A model generated the notes under the pieces. The model did no database searches, was not told where the DNA came from, and saw only the letters and a program-made list of their open reading frames with translations. A DNA stretch of 43,548 bases from an uncultured Succinatimonas sp. (GTDB taxonomy: Bacteria; Pseudomonadota; Gammaproteobacteria; Enterobacterales; Succinivibrionaceae). The position numbers and the translations under genes were made by a program. The stretch spans positions 1-43,548 of the forward strand of contig USBR01000004.1 of NCBI GenBank assembly GCA_900552905.1, read 5' to 3'. This document shows positions 7,406-15,561 of the stretch, piece by piece. How positions within the stretch are numbered: the first letter of the stretch is position 1; every line of letters begins with the position of its first letter.

Positions 7406-8446
7406 TTATGCCTTTAGCGCTAATAAAGCTGCAACATGACTTTTTACACTTAAATCAGCCTGTAAATACTGCGTATAGGGCTTCTCTAAATGCACCGGCT
7501 CTTTTACTAAGCGCTCTACAAGCTCAGTTAAAGCCTCAGCATCTTGTGCTTTAAAGCTCTGCAGTGCCGGAGAGGCTAAAACCTCACAGCAACCGATATT
7601 TTCAGCTAAGACACAGGGGCGTCCACAGAGAGTGCTTTCAATACCGACAAGACCAAAGGGCTCGTAGATTGAAGCTAAGATGGCATAATCACAGGCCTTA
7701 TAGAGTTCTTCAATATCCTTGATATAGCCTATATAGCGGACATTTTTAGCCTCACGCTCTAAAGGTCTGCCAGCTACGATCAATTCCATATTTAAAGAAG
7801 ATTGTGAAAATACCTGCTCTAAAAGCGGATAACCCTTGCGCAAATGCGAGGAGCTTGGAAAGAGAAATAAAGTCTTATCAAGAGGTAAGTTATACTTTTG
7901 CCGAAAGGCGCGCTTTTCACTATCTGAGCTTTCAGAAAATCTCGTTGTAGAAGTCGGGGGATAGAGAATTTTAATCTTAGCTTTATCGATACCGTAGAGA
8001 TTTTCTATTTCAGAGGCGATAAGCTTTGAATGCGCCACGCAGACTTTAGCGTGAGTAAATTCCCTTTTTTCTAATCTAAACCACAATCTATCAAAGAGTT
8101 TAGGTGCGCCCTTGACTGCCTTAACAAAGCCCTTATGGGTACCGCCACAGAGGACGATATCGCAGGCATCATTACGGCAACAAGCTAAAGTAAGATCATA
8201 ATGCTCTGCTTTAAATTCCTGCTTTAAATAGCGTGAGAAAGCAAAATCGCGCAATTTATGCGGCACTAAGGCACAGTTTTTGATTTTAAGGGTAACTTTG
8301 GAGGCTAAATCTAAGCTTCTGTCAGCCTTTTTAGTATAGATGACGACCTCATGCCCTAAGGCTATCAGCTCACGCACGATATCGACGGTATAACGCTCCA
8401 TACCGCCTGAGGCGGCAAAGCGATTGCAAGCTACAGCAATTTTCAT
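7406..8446 (-). CDS. GT4-family glycosyltransferase (WaaG-like)
   Basis: GT-B fold retaining glycosyltransferase of family GT4, acting at the cytoplasmic face of the inner membrane. Seen: an N-terminal acceptor domain starting KIAVACNRFAASGGMERY, HSKL near 139-142, a donor domain with SSSHLRKGYP at 198-207, and the nucleotide-sugar motif EPFGLVGIE at 262-270 with both conserved Glu. The 346 aa length and overall pattern resemble WaaG, the first hexose transferase of the LPS outer core, but the exact sugar cannot be read from sequence. It is the third gene of a glycosyltransferase operon, 9 bases after the WaaE-like gene, and its AGGAG lies across the end of that gene. Confidence 0.8.
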   Translation of the reverse strand: MKIAVACNRFAASGGMERYTVDIVRELIALGHEVVIYTKKADRSLDLASKVTLKIKNCALVPHKLRDFAFSRYLKQEFKAEHYDLTLACCRNDACDIVLCGGTHKGFVKAVKGAPKLFDRLWFRLEKREFTHAKVCVAHSKLIASEIENLYGIDKAKIKILYPPTSTTRFSESSDSEKRAFRQKYNLPLDKTLFLFPSSSHLRKGYPLLEQVFSQSSLNMELIVAGRPLEREAKNVRYIGYIKDIEELYKACDYAILASIYEPFGLVGIESTLCGRPCVLAENIGCCEVLASPALQSFKAQDAEALTELVERLVKEPVHLEKPYTQYLQADLSVKSHVAALLALKA

Positions 8447-8455
8447 CCTCTCTCC

Positions 8456-9220
8456 TTAAAGCTTGCCACCTGATTTATGTAAGGTGTATAAGCGTACGTA
8501 TTTTTGCAGGGTATAGGAATAATGATTGAGACTTAATAATAAGCCCATCTTGCCATCTAAAAAGCCTAAATTTAAAAAATACACCTTAATGAAGGCCCAC
8601 AATGGCTTTATGATGATATCTAAACAGAAATTACACTTGCGGCCCTTATCAAATTGCTTTTGTGCCGCTAATTTCGCGTATTGATTGAGCTTACGATAAT
8701 ACTGATCCCAGGAGGTATAGGTGTAATGGTATAAAGGGCTCTTTAAAACGCGCTTTTTAAAATTATATTTAATCTGCGGATGCACATAACCTTCAACCGT
8801 GACCCCTTCATTAGGGAAAAGACGGCTGACTAAGTCAGGGCGCAATACTCCATGAGTGGCGTGATTGTGATGGAAGCGATTTTCACGGCGGATAAAATAA
8901 GCATATTTCTCCCCGCGCTCAACGGTTTTGACAATTTCCTCAGCTAATTGCGGAGAACAGCGCTCATCGGCATCGATAAGAAAAATCCACGGCTGAGTGG
9001 CTTTTTCAATAGCAAAGGTCTGCTGTGCGCCCCAATTGCCAGCTAAAGCGCGGGTATAGATCTTAGCGCCATAGCTTTGAGCAATCGCCACGGTCTTGTC
9101 GATACTATTATCATCAACAAGGATAATTTCCTCAGCAAAGGCACAACTATCTAAACAATCCTTTAAATTATGCTCTTCATTGCGAGCGATGAGAACAATG
9201 GAAACTGGAACCTTATTCAT
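8456..9220 (-). CDS. waaE: GT2 glycosyltransferase, WaaE/KdtX-like
   Basis: GT-A fold family 2 transferase resembling WaaE (KdtX), which adds a beta-glucose to heptose I of the LPS inner core in several gammaproteobacteria. Seen: IVLIARNEE at the N-terminus, VDDNS at 35-39, the metal-binding DADE at 83-86, and a basic C-terminal part with membrane-associating hydrophobic stretches (FIKVYFLNLGFLDG). The 254 aa length fits WaaE. It overlaps the upstream glycosyltransferase by 8 bases, indicating coupled translation. The symbol is by pattern and should be read as probable. Confidence 0.75.
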   Translation of the reverse strand: MNKVPVSIVLIARNEEHNLKDCLDSCAFAEEIILVDDNSIDKTVAIAQSYGAKIYTRALAGNWGAQQTFAIEKATQPWIFLIDADERCSPQLAEEIVKTVERGEKYAYFIRRENRFHHNHATHGVLRPDLVSRLFPNEGVTVEGYVHPQIKYNFKKRVLKSPLYHYTYTSWDQYYRKLNQYAKLAAQKQFDKGRKCNFCLDIIIKPLWAFIKVYFLNLGFLDGKMGLLLSLNHYSYTLQKYVRLYTLHKSGGKL

Positions 9221-10052
9221 GGATGGAGCTCTCCTTCTCGCTTGCTAATTCTGCTAAACCGCTAACGGCACGGATGGTATTATCGTGCAAGCGCTCCTGC
9301 AGGCGCTTGAAATTATCATCAGATGAGGCTCTGTCGGCCTTTTCATGCCACATATGTAAAACACCCGTAGCTAAAATACCGCTTTTGCGCTTAATGCCAG
9401 TCTTTAAAAGGCGTACGGCTAAATCTGAATCCTCATAACCCCAGCCTACATAGAGACCATCAAAGCCATTGACCTTTTTAAAGTCCTCCATCCATACGCC
9501 TAAATTGCAGGTACGCACCTTTTTCCAACTTTCTTTATTATAAAAGCGAAAGAAGTTTATAGAAGAGAGATTGATAAGCGGAAGTAGACGATTGACGCGA
9601 CGCTTACAGTATTCACAGATCCAGCGAGCAAAGCCAAATTTTCCCGGATCAGTCTGGGTCTTTTCTAAATATTCAGTAAGCTCTTTATTTAAAAGACAAC
9701 GATTGCCAGCGACCATATAGCCTTTTTGAGCAAGCTTATAATGACTTTCAATAAAGTTATGCCTAGGAATGCAATCTCCATCTAAAAAGATAAGATAATC
9801 GCCACTAGCTTTAAGGGCAGCTAAATTGCGGCCCCTTGCAGCTCTAAAACCATTAGGCTCTTGCCAATCGTGAATAATCTTATAGAAGGCTTCCTTTTGC
9901 ATGCGCTTGATGCATTGTGCCGTTTCTTCACCACTGCCGTCATCGGCAATAATGACTTCAAAATCTTTATAAGTTTGAGAATTTAAAGCCTTAAGAACGA
10001 GGCCTAGAACAGAAGGACGATTAAAGGTGGTCAGAATTACACTGAATTTCAC
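9213..10052 (-). CDS. GT2 glycosyltransferase with C-terminal galactosyltransferase-like domain
   Basis: Family 2 glycosyltransferase for a surface polysaccharide or LPS core. Seen from the chosen start: KFSVILTTFNRPS at residues 2-14, IADDGSG near 36-41, the LDGD metal motif near 90-93, and a Glyco_transf_7C-type end (KVNGFDGLYVGWGYEDSDL) where the ED pair is typical of the catalytic base region. I chose GTG 10052 (279 aa): GGAG lies 7 bases upstream and the family motif begins at once. A longer frame to TTG 10115 would start inside the dapB terminator, so it is unlikely. It is the first gene of the three-gene operon. Donor and acceptor are unknown. Confidence 0.78.
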   Translation of the reverse strand: MKFSVILTTFNRPSVLGLVLKALNSQTYKDFEVIIADDGSGEETAQCIKRMQKEAFYKIIHDWQEPNGFRAARGRNLAALKASGDYLIFLDGDCIPRHNFIESHYKLAQKGYMVAGNRCLLNKELTEYLEKTQTDPGKFGFARWICEYCKRRVNRLLPLINLSSINFFRFYNKESWKKVRTCNLGVWMEDFKKVNGFDGLYVGWGYEDSDLAVRLLKTGIKRKSGILATGVLHMWHEKADRASSDDNFKRLQERLHDNTIRAVSGLAELASEKESSIHE

Positions 10053-10061
10053 GGCATTACT

Positions 10062-10084
10062 CCAAGGATAGCTTTTATCCTTGG
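10062..10084 (-). promoter_or_regulatory. 5'-end hairpin touching the ribosome site of the GT operon
   Basis: CCAAGGATA and TATCCTTGG form a perfect 9-bp stem with a 5-base loop. The 3' arm ends in the GG of the GGAG ribosome site. With the predicted start of transcription near 10080 the message would begin with this hairpin, which could protect the 5' end and limit ribosome access. Confidence 0.55.
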
Positions 10085-10085
10085 A

Positions 10086-10115
10086 ATTATAAGCCAAAAA
10101 CGGATCTGCTTTCAA
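10086..10115 (-). promoter_or_regulatory. Sigma-70 promoter of the glycosyltransferase operon
   Basis: On the - strand TTGAAA (10110-10115), an 18-bp spacer and a consensus TATAAT (10086-10091). The -35 box lies in the loop of the dapB terminator hairpin, so terminator and promoter overlap physically. Confidence 0.65.
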
Positions 10116-10126
10116 AAACAGATCCG
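10096..10126 (-). terminator. Intrinsic terminator of the nadK-recN-GNAT-dapB operon
   Basis: CGGATCTG (10126-10119) and CAGATCCG (10108-10101) form an 8-bp stem on the - strand, followed by five T. It lies 15 bases after the dapB stop. Confidence 0.8.
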
Positions 10127-10140
10127 CTCTTTCATAAAGA

Positions 10141-10917
10141 TTAAAGCTTATTTAAGCCTAAAACCTCATTCATAGAGTATAAGCCCGGAGCTTTACCCTC
10201 AAGCCATAAGGCGGCTCTGAAAGCACCGCGAGCAAAGTTTTGACGGGAAGTGGCGACATGCTTTAATTCTAAGCGCTCACCTTCAGAGCAGAACATGCAA
10301 TTATGCTCACCGACAATATCACCCCCGCGGATGGCAGAAAAGCCGATAGTGCCGTACTGACGCTCACCGGTAATACCGTTACGGCCTGAGACCATAACAT
10401 CCTTTAAGCTTACATGACGACCTGCGGCGGCAGCCTCACCTAAGGCTAAAGCGGTGCCTGAGGGTGCATCGACCTTATAGCGGTGATGTGCCTCGACAAT
10501 CTCTAAATCCGCATCGTTCATGATGGCGGCGGCTTTTTGTACTAAATTTAACAATACATTGACACCGATGGAGAAATTAGCCGATAAGACAATCGGGATC
10601 TGACGGGAGATTTCCTTAATTCTGTCCTTTTGAGCATAATCAAAACCGGTAGTACCTAAGATTACGGCACTGCCATGATCTTTGGCGTACTCTAAGATAT
10701 TCATCGAGCACTGCGGACGGGAGAAATCGATAAACATGTCGGGAGCCTGAGATAAGAGCTCTGGAGAGGCTACAAGCTCAGCATTGCAACCTACAGGCAT
10801 AGCGGTGGCATTAGTATCTATACCACAGACAATCTTAGTGCCATCATTGCCTAAAGAGCATTCATACAGAGCATGGCCCATGCGGCCGCATAAACCGACA
10901 ATGCCTATTTTCAGCAT
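10141..10917 (-). CDS. dapB: 4-hydroxy-tetrahydrodipicolinate reductase
   Basis: DapB reduces hydroxy-tetrahydrodipicolinate with NAD(P)H in the lysine and diaminopimelate pathway. Seen: the Rossmann start KIGIVGLCGRMG (residues 3-14), DFSRP near 64-68, GTTG at 88-91, and the signature EAHHRYKVDAPSGTA with catalytic His144/His145 and Lys148. The 258 aa length is slightly below the usual 270. It is the last gene of an operon after a GNAT gene (2-base gap) and before a strong terminator; sharing a transcript with recN and nadK is unusual compared with the carAB-linked dapB of E. coli. Confidence 0.95.
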   Translation of the reverse strand: MLKIGIVGLCGRMGHALYECSLGNDGTKIVCGIDTNATAMPVGCNAELVASPELLSQAPDMFIDFSRPQCSMNILEYAKDHGSAVILGTTGFDYAQKDRIKEISRQIPIVLSANFSIGVNVLLNLVQKAAAIMNDADLEIVEAHHRYKVDAPSGTALALGEAAAAGRHVSLKDVMVSGRNGITGERQYGTIGFSAIRGGDIVGEHNCMFCSEGERLELKHVATSRQNFARGAFRAALWLEGKAPGLYSMNEVLGLNKL

Positions 10918-10919
10918 TT

Positions 10920-11375
10920 TTATAACTCCTTTATCATTACAATAAGATGTGTCAATTTTACACTTTGTGACCTAAAATGTAACGAGCGATAGAAAGCCTG
11001 TGCTCCATAATTGAGCACTTCAACCTCAACTTGAAGCTTTTTGCCATGAGCTTTGCGCACAAGCAAGGTAGCTGCCCGCATCAGCTTCTTACCTACTCCC
11101 TGCCTAAAGTACTTAGGGCTTATATAAAGACAGCAAATTTCCCCGCGCTTTAATTGATGATAAAAGGCCAAAAAGCCTAAAAGAACGCCATCCTTTTCAC
11201 AGACTAAGGTCTGATATTGCCCAGAGCGGATACGCTCGACCCAAATATCGGTAAAATCCTCCGCACTAAAGAGTAAGGGCATCTGGCGATTTTCATACTC
11301 AGCGGAGGCTAATTCTAAAACAGCAATATTCTGAGCATCGTCCACACGCGCCCAGCGCAGTCTACTTCCTTTCAT
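10920..11375 (-). CDS. GNAT-family N-acetyltransferase
   Basis: Acetyl-CoA-dependent acetyltransferase of unknown substrate. Seen: an N-terminal RWARVDDAQNIAVLE typical of the GNAT alpha1 region, a central strand GVLLGFLAFY, and the CoA pyrophosphate loop PKYFRQGVGKKLM near residues 90-102 (Q-x-x-G-x-G/A form), then NYGAQAFYRSLHF, the usual motif B. Its 151 aa length suits a single-domain GNAT such as RimI or a small-molecule acetylase. It overlaps recN by 14 bases and ends 2 bases before dapB, so it is translated in the same operon. I cannot assign a substrate. Confidence 0.8.
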   Translation of the reverse strand: MKGSRLRWARVDDAQNIAVLELASAEYENRQMPLLFSAEDFTDIWVERIRSGQYQTLVCEKDGVLLGFLAFYHQLKRGEICCLYISPKYFRQGVGKKLMRAATLLVRKAHGKKLQVEVEVLNYGAQAFYRSLHFRSQSVKLTHLIVMIKEL

Positions 11376-13023
11376 TAAGTAAGGCCGATGCTCCCTCTAA
11401 GGTGGCTTTAGTGACAATATTACCGCCCATCATGCGCCCTAATTCTAAGATACGCTCCTCATGATTTAAAAGCTTAACTTCTGAATACGTACTATTGGCG
11501 CTATTTTGCTTGATAACAAGGAAATGACTGTCAGCACAAGCGGCTACCTGCGGTAAGTGCGTAATGGTAATGACCTGCACTTTATGTGAAAGCTCTGATA
11601 ATAAAGCGCCTACAGCTGATGCAGTACGACCTGAAATACCCGTATCGACCTCATCGAAAATCAAAGTAGGAATTGAATTTTCTGAGGCGGTTAAAACTTC
11701 AAGGGCTAGAGCTAAACGCGAAAGCTCACCGCCTGAGGCTACTGTACCTAGACTTTGTAAGCTCTGACCGCGGTTAGCCGTAAAGAGGAAATTGACATTA
11801 TCGCGACCATTTTTGCGAGGCCTACAAGTCTCATCACGCTCGATTTGAGCTTCAAATTCACCCTCAGGCATAGCTAAATCATGGATTTTCAAAGTCACAG
11901 CTTTAGACATTGAAGCTGCCGCCTGAGTGCGCTCTTGTGATAATTGCAAACTGAGCTGTTCATAAGCATCGCGCAGGGCTTTAACCTCAGAAGTTTTACG
12001 CGCAATCTCATCTTTTAGATCTAAAAAGCGCTCAATATTCGCCTCTAAAGTCGCCTTAACGGTGTAAAGCTTATCTGGCGTAACTGCAAATTTACGCGCT
12101 AAATCGTGATAGGCGGAAAGATTACTGCCAACCTCAGCTAAAAGCTCAGGTGAGACCTCTGTATTGACGCTCATAAGGGCAATTCTGGCCTCATCTAAGC
12201 GCTTGATACCTTCAGTTAAGGCATAGATTACCTGCGCTAAGCCCCCTTCTTGTGAGCCTACAGCTTTAAGATCTTCTAAGCGTTGCGAGATAATATCGAT
12301 GACATTATGCTCATCATTATCTAATGAGGCTAAGGCTAAAGCGACGGCATCAGAGCTTTTTAACAGACGTTGCAATTCATCATAATGCTCTGAAACCTCA
12401 GCATAAGAATTTTCACTTAAATGCAGATTATGTAAAAGCTCTAAATCATGTCGCCAGGCCTTATATTGCGAGGCGCCAGCTAATTGCTCTTCGGCAAGCT
12501 TTGATAATAAAGTGCGCTCGCGATTGTAGCTATCAAAGGCCGCATTGAGACGATTTCTTAAAGGAGCTAATTTGCCGATTTCATCAACTAGACGCAATTG
12601 ATTGTCGCTATCTAATAAGCTTATCGAAGCATGCTGTCCATGCACAGCCACTAAAAAAGTGGTGACCTCCTTAAGTAAACTTAAATTGACAGCATGCGCA
12701 TTGATATAGGCGCGAGATTTACCATCAGAGAAGATCTGACGGCTTAAGATAATGGTATTATCCTCGCATTCAATGCCGCTTTGCTCTAATAAAGCCTGCA
12801 CGCGCTCATCTTCACTTACAAATACCGCCTCTAATACAGCCTTAGTAGCGCCATTTTTAACTACGGCACTATCGGCGCGCTGTCCGCATAAAAGGCCAAT
12901 AGCATCGACGCATAAGGATTTACCCGCGCCGGTTTCGCCGGTAATACAGCTCATGCCAGTATTAAAATCGAGGGTATTTTCTTCACTTAAAGCAAAATCA
13001 CGGACTGATAAAGTCTGTAACAT
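11362..13023 (-). CDS. recN: DNA repair protein RecN
   Basis: SMC-like ATPase acting in double-strand break repair. Seen: Walker A GETGAGKS near residues 29-36, a long central coiled coil, the ABC signature VASGGELSRLALAL and Walker B LIFDEVDTGISG, followed by THLPQVAA. The 553 aa length is normal. It follows nadK by 8 bases as in many gammaproteobacteria. No CTGT-N8-ACAG LexA box was seen before nadK or recN, so the SOS control known in E. coli is not evident here. Confidence 0.95.
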   Translation of the reverse strand: MLQTLSVRDFALSEENTLDFNTGMSCITGETGAGKSLCVDAIGLLCGQRADSAVVKNGATKAVLEAVFVSEDERVQALLEQSGIECEDNTIILSRQIFSDGKSRAYINAHAVNLSLLKEVTTFLVAVHGQHASISLLDSDNQLRLVDEIGKLAPLRNRLNAAFDSYNRERTLLSKLAEEQLAGASQYKAWRHDLELLHNLHLSENSYAEVSEHYDELQRLLKSSDAVALALASLDNDEHNVIDIISQRLEDLKAVGSQEGGLAQVIYALTEGIKRLDEARIALMSVNTEVSPELLAEVGSNLSAYHDLARKFAVTPDKLYTVKATLEANIERFLDLKDEIARKTSEVKALRDAYEQLSLQLSQERTQAAASMSKAVTLKIHDLAMPEGEFEAQIERDETCRPRKNGRDNVNFLFTANRGQSLQSLGTVASGGELSRLALALEVLTASENSIPTLIFDEVDTGISGRTASAVGALLSELSHKVQVITITHLPQVAACADSHFLVIKQNSANSTYSEVKLLNHEERILELGRMMGGNIVTKATLEGASALLNERK

Positions 13024-13031
13024 ATCTCTCC

Positions 13032-13949
13032 TTAGACGAGGCTCTGTCCCCAGCCTAGCTTTTGACGCAAGAGGCTGTAATAGTCATAACCCTCAGGATG
13101 GATAAAGGTCAAGGGTACGTGATGCTGATGAATACTTACAGTACATTTAGTATCCGCACGCATAGTAACCTGACCGTCACAGTTGATGGCAATAAGCTCA
13201 GCGACATTATCTGAGCACTCAAATTCGATCTTAATATTAGACTTACCAGGAATGATGATAGGTGAGCAATTAAGTGACTGCGGGAACATCGGTACTAGCG
13301 CTAAGACATCTAAATGCGGCTCAATAATAGAACCGCCTGCAGATAAGGAATATGCCGTCGAGCCTGTAGGAGTAGTGACAATAATGCCATCGCCACGCAA
13401 TGTATACATATAGCGATTATCGATGCTGACGCGGAAAACCATCATATGGGCCATCATGCCAGAGTGAATGACAGTCTCATTAGTAGCTAAGGACTGACCT
13501 ATAAGCTCGCCTGCGCCATCTTCATTATCACGGGTAACTCTGACATCGAGCATGGTACGTTGCTCGATGGTATAGCGACCGGCCACAATCTTCTCTAAGC
13601 TCTCGCGCAGATCGCTTGGGCTGACATCAGTAAGCAATCCTAAATGGCCGCGATTGACACCTAACATCGGCACTTTCAGATCGACAAGTGTACGTGCAGC
13701 TCCTAAAACTGAACCATCACCACCGACGACAATGATGAGATCGCGATCGCGCATCTCGCGGCGGGAAATCGAGGGGATCTCCGGAATATTAAAGCCAATT
13801 GAGGTATTAGCATCGAGGCATACCTCTACACCTAATTCTTTTAAGATGGAAGCTATTTCACGAATGGCTCCCGATACCGGTCTTTTATATACCTTAGAAA
13901 CAATAACCGCTGACTTCACCGGTTTTTGTGGTGATTGTTGTAATGGCAC
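13032..13949 (-). CDS. nadK: NAD kinase
   Basis: Phosphorylates NAD to NADP in the cytoplasm. Seen: the GGDG motif (VVGGDGSVLGAAR, near residue 76), the NETVIHSG segment and the glycine-rich TPTGSTAYSLSAGG. The 305 aa length is typical of the proteobacterial enzyme. It is the first gene of nadK-recN-GNAT-dapB. The 89 bases before it include a perfect 12-bp palindrome TATCATATGATA (13999-14010) in a probable promoter region. Confidence 0.95.
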   Translation of the reverse strand: MPLQQSPQKPVKSAVIVSKVYKRPVSGAIREIASILKELGVEVCLDANTSIGFNIPEIPSISRREMRDRDLIIVVGGDGSVLGAARTLVDLKVPMLGVNRGHLGLLTDVSPSDLRESLEKIVAGRYTIEQRTMLDVRVTRDNEDGAGELIGQSLATNETVIHSGMMAHMMVFRVSIDNRYMYTLRGDGIIVTTPTGSTAYSLSAGGSIIEPHLDVLALVPMFPQSLNCSPIIIPGKSNIKIEFECSDNVAELIAINCDGQVTMRADTKCTVSIHQHHVPLTFIHPEGYDYYSLLRQKLGWGQSLV

Positions 13950-14038
13950 TTAGGACTCCTTTTTTAGGGCGCAGAAAATTTATAGAGCGCAAATTCTATA
14001 TCATATGATACAACATTTAGCCCTAAGGCATTTGTAAA

Positions 14039-15037
14039 TTAGTGCAGACTTTGCTCGCCACAAGAGGCGCGGACTACAAGCTTAGGTAAAAGCTCAATGC
14101 GAATTGGCGTCGGGTCCTCATCAGAAAGCTCATGTAAAAGCTGCGTGGCGGCCTTCTGTCCTAAGACATATTTGCGCTGATGGACGGTTGTTAAAGGCAC
14201 AGAGATCATCTCAGACTCTTCAATATCGTCAAAACCTGCTAGATGTACATCCTCAGGGATCTTAATGCCATGATGCTGACAGTAGGAGAAAATACCTAAG
14301 GCGACGGTATCGTTGATAGCGATAATGGTATCGGGATTTTTCGCTAAGATCTCAGGTGCAATATTATATCCTTCATCATAGGTTGAATGGATATAGACAG
14401 TCTCAATGGCATCTTCTAAACCGTGAGCGGCAAAGGTATCGGTATAACCGCGTAAGCGATTTATGGTAGTCATAGCATCCCGCGCTCCCATGACGGCTAC
14501 CACTTTTTGAGCCTTACAATTGACGATAAGATGCTCAGCTAAATCGCAGGCTCCTTGATAATTATCATTGCTGACAGTCGAGACTTTTTTACTGATATGA
14601 TTATCCACACAGACAACGCGGATATCATTATCAAAAAAGAGTTTTAAATCTTCCTCAGTGGCGGTAACTGACAATAAGACCACTCCCTCCACGCGATAGG
14701 CACAGAGCTTATCAAAATATTTGCGCTCTAATTCATGATTGCGATCGCAATCGCATAAGAAGGTAATATAACCAGCTTCCTCTAAAACCTTACTAACACC
14801 CTTAGCTACCCACGCATAATAAGGATTAGCAATATCCGGTACCACAAGTCCAATCATGCCTGAGTGGCGGGTAATTAAGCTTGCCGCGAGAGGATTTTTA
14901 CTATAGGAGAGCTTAGAGGCGGCCGCCATAATCTTTTCACGCATAGCCGCAGAGACGCCCTTTTGACCATTGAGGGCTCGAGATACAGTGGCGGGATTGA
15001 CGCCGCATAATTTAGCTATGTCTTTAATGTTGGCCAT
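14039..15037 (-). CDS. LacI-family transcriptional regulator
   Basis: LacI/GalR-type repressor: an N-terminal helix-turn-helix (NIKDIAKLCGVNPATVSRALNG), hinge helix NPLAASLITR, and a periplasmic-binding-protein-like effector domain with GLVVPDIANPYYA and the C-terminal AGFDDIE and TTVHQ motifs. I chose ATG 15037 (332 aa): GGAG lies 9 bases upstream and MANIKDIA is the usual family start; the 15052 ATG overlaps that ribosome site. It stands alone between rbfA and nadK, all on the - strand, so its targets are not evident. A LacI-type AAACGTTT site upstream suggests autoregulation. Effector unknown, probably a sugar. Confidence 0.88.
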   Translation of the reverse strand: MANIKDIAKLCGVNPATVSRALNGQKGVSAAMREKIMAAASKLSYSKNPLAASLITRHSGMIGLVVPDIANPYYAWVAKGVSKVLEEAGYITFLCDCDRNHELERKYFDKLCAYRVEGVVLLSVTATEEDLKLFFDNDIRVVCVDNHISKKVSTVSNDNYQGACDLAEHLIVNCKAQKVVAVMGARDAMTTINRLRGYTDTFAAHGLEDAIETVYIHSTYDEGYNIAPEILAKNPDTIIAINDTVALGIFSYCQHHGIKIPEDVHLAGFDDIEESEMISVPLTTVHQRKYVLGQKAATQLLHELSDEDPTPIRIELLPKLVVRASCGEQSLH

Positions 15038-15105
15038 AAAACTTCGCTCCATCTATATAAATACTTATGTATTTTCCTATAAAAATTCAAAAAAATCTGC
15101 ATATA

Positions 15106-15128
15106 TGTCAAATTTTGAGCAAACGTTT
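15106..15128 (-). promoter_or_regulatory. LacI-type operator and -35 element before the lacI-family gene
   Basis: AAACGTTT (15121-15128) inside GCAAACGTTTTA is a palindrome with the central CG step typical of LacI-family operators. A consensus TTGACA (-strand, 15106-15111) lies 9 bp from it; the -10 box is unclear. The arrangement suggests autoregulation. Confidence 0.5.
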
Positions 15129-15157
15129 TAGATAATTTAGTTAGGAAGGGTAAATTT

Positions 15158-15190
15158 TGAAAAAAAGGACCTCCTTTATGGAGATCCTTT
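15158..15190 (-). terminator. Intrinsic terminator after rbfA
   Basis: On the - strand AAAGGATCTCC pairs with GGAGGTCCTTT (one G-U) around a 5-base loop, followed by a T-run. It closes the rimP-nusA-infB-rbfA operon 8 bases after rbfA. Confidence 0.85.
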
Positions 15191-15197
15191 CGAGCAT

Positions 15198-15554
15198 TTA
15201 ATCGCGATGTAAGCCTTTTCTGATAAGGGCATCGAGCTTCATACTAGTAGAAGGAAGCTCGTCATAGCGTAAATCTAAATTCGGCATATAGCGCAGATTT
15301 AAACGTGAAGCTAAGGCAGAGCGTAAAAAGCCCTTGGAATTTTTAAGGCCAGTCATAGCCTCTTTAATTGCCTGCTCATCATCAGTTAAAAAGGAGATAT
15401 AAATACGGGCATTGCGCAAATCCGGAGATACATCTACCTCAGTAACCGTAGCATTCTTCACGCGCGGATCTTTAAGATCGTGCTGCAAAATATCCGCAAT
15501 CTCACGGCGGATAGCCGCCGCGACACGTTCATTTCTTCCGTAGCTTTTAGGCAT
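15198..15554 (-). CDS. rbfA: 30S ribosome-binding factor RbfA
   Basis: Small KH-like protein that helps mature the 30S subunit and 16S rRNA 5' end. Seen: RNERVAAAIRREIADILQ at the N-terminus, VTEVDVSPDLRNARIYISFL in the middle, and the LRYMPNLDLRYDELP segment near the C-terminus, all classic for RbfA. The 118 aa length is a little short of E. coli (133) because the acidic tail is reduced. It follows infB by 7 bases. In E. coli truB, rpsO and pnp come next; here the operon ends with a terminator. Confidence 0.94.
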   Translation of the reverse strand: MPKSYGRNERVAAAIRREIADILQHDLKDPRVKNATVTEVDVSPDLRNARIYISFLTDDEQAIKEAMTGLKNSKGFLRSALASRLNLRYMPNLDLRYDELPSTSMKLDALIRKGLHRD

Positions 15555-15561
15555 AATGCTC

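Noticed and set aside
10052..10115. Longer N-terminus for the first glycosyltransferase, from TTG 10115
   Set aside because: That start lies inside the dapB terminator and over the operon promoter; GTG 10052 has a ribosome site and begins the family motif.
13999..14010. TATCATATGATA palindrome as an SOS or other named operator before nadK
   Set aside because: It does not match the LexA CTGT-N8-ACAG box, and AT-rich 12-bp palindromes in promoters can arise by chance; no regulator can be named.
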